From Lepidodermella squamata (lineage: Eukaryota > Gastrotricha), in the NCBI GenBank assembly GCA_047495785.1, contig JBLDXI010000010.1, positions 1,550,001-1,614,000 on the forward strand: DNA of 64,000 bases, given 5' to 3'. Positions 63,557-64,000 of this stretch are shown here, piece by piece. Each line of letters begins with the position of its first letter. The stretch's first letter is position 1. The notes under the pieces were generated by a model, which worked only from the letters and a program-made list of their open reading frames with translations, did no database searches and was not told the origin of the DNA. The position numbers were made by a program, and so were the translations under genes.

Positions 63557-64000
63557 ATGCTCGGAAGGGATCTGATGTCTATCTTACTGGTTGTTAGTTC
63601 AGGACCCAGTGTTTCAGCAAGCTATGCATTTTGCCAGAACTTGGCCTCGAACTGTGAATACTTGACGTCCAAATTTGCAAAACCAAGCCCTGATCCAGTG
63701 AACTTAACACTATCTCTTCAGCCATACGCCTTCCTGGGCATCGACGATATAGCTCAGACATTCTCTCTTCAAGCAACGATGGTATTCGAATGGCCGCTAC
63801 CAGACTGCGCAAAGTGGCAAGCAAACAAAAGTGAGAATCTGCCATCAGAATGTTGGTACTCAAAAGACTCGATATGGAAGCCAACTATCAATATCTGGAA
63901 TCAAGTTGGCAGTTCCTCGCAATTTTTCTCTGACTCGGGCAGTGAGGTTGTAGTTACTAGCGATGGACAAGCTCATTGGTCTGCGAAAGGCGCCATTGAA
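63557..64000 (+). CDS. pLGIC L, divergent relative of the array, 5' part (cut by window end)
   Basis: From the ATG at 63557 the frame is open for 148 codons to the window end. A second in-frame Met (63575) gives a shorter signal peptide, MSILLVVSSGPSVSA. The sequence keeps the array landmarks in order: an N-terminal Cys (ASNCEYLTSK), the beta1-beta2 region (LGIDDIAQTFSLQATMVFEW) and the partner Cys (WPLPDCAKW), then the loop A region WYSKDSIWKPTINIWNQ. The HMNA motif is absent. There is no intron at the site used by genes A-I and K. The Cys-loop and membrane domain lie beyond the window, so ion selectivity is unknown. About 5.4 kb and three other genes separate it from K. Confidence 0.75.
   Translation, partial: MLGRDLMSILLVVSSGPSVSASYAFCQNLASNCEYLTSKFAKPSPDPVNLTLSLQPYAFLGIDDIAQTFSLQATMVFEWPLPDCAKWQANKSENLPSECWYSKDSIWKPTINIWNQVGSSSQFFSDSGSEVVVTSDGQAHWSAKGAIE

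Noticed and set aside
1-64000. CRISPR arrays, rRNA genes, bacterial operons or phage genes.
   Set aside because: Spliced animal genes throughout; no regular direct-repeat arrays or rRNA-like sequence seen.

Overview
The window is nuclear DNA of an invertebrate animal with a compact genome. Evidence: spliced genes with mostly 50-70 bp GT-AG introns, animal-only families (alpha-2-macroglobulin, Cys-loop receptors, Ly6 proteins, an MSK-type double kinase, a CXorf65-like gene, a prolyl 4-hydroxylase alpha relative), AATAAA signals just after many stop codons, and MITE/LINE debris. I cannot name the phylum. Tardigrades, appendicularians and miniaturised annelids all have genomes with some of these traits.

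Layout. 1-1423 (-): 3'-truncated anion-type (GABA-A/glycine-like) Cys-loop receptor. 1948-7676 (+): 12-exon thioester protein of the alpha-2-macroglobulin family. 8011-13511 (+): tandem pair of secreted ankyrin-repeat proteins. 15196-24269: small secreted or membrane proteins, including a Ly6-like fragment, a mucin-like type I membrane protein with a Cys cluster, a GPI-type Ly6 protein, a CXorf65-like gene, and a four-member family of Cys-rich secreted proteins that I do not recognise. 25410-27796 (+): MSK/RSK-type double kinase that has lost key phosphosites.

28008-58109 (+) is the main feature: eleven tandem pentameric ligand-gated channel (pLGIC) genes, called A to K here, with a twelfth divergent relative (L) running off the right edge (63557-64000). 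They share a two-exon structure with a phase-2 intron at one site, an extra Cys pair, an enlarged Cys-loop, almost no M3-M4 intracellular domain, and changing residues at the M2 selectivity and pore positions. Two intronless GABA-B-like class C GPCR copies lie on the minus strand inside the array; one is a pseudogene. Between and around them are a LINE fragment, an inverted-repeat element and a hAT MITE with an intact 8-bp target duplication.

58192-62541 holds two disulfide-rich secreted proteins and a prolyl 4-hydroxylase alpha-like protein that has lost two of three iron ligands.

Overall the region is a nursery of tandem duplication for extracellular and receptor proteins. The pLGIC array is the best candidate for a little-described system: a lineage-specific receptor set, perhaps chemosensory or peptide/small-molecule-gated, with mixed ion selectivity. 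That functional reading is inference. Splice junctions were placed by hand from GT/AG signals, frame continuity and comparison among paralogues.
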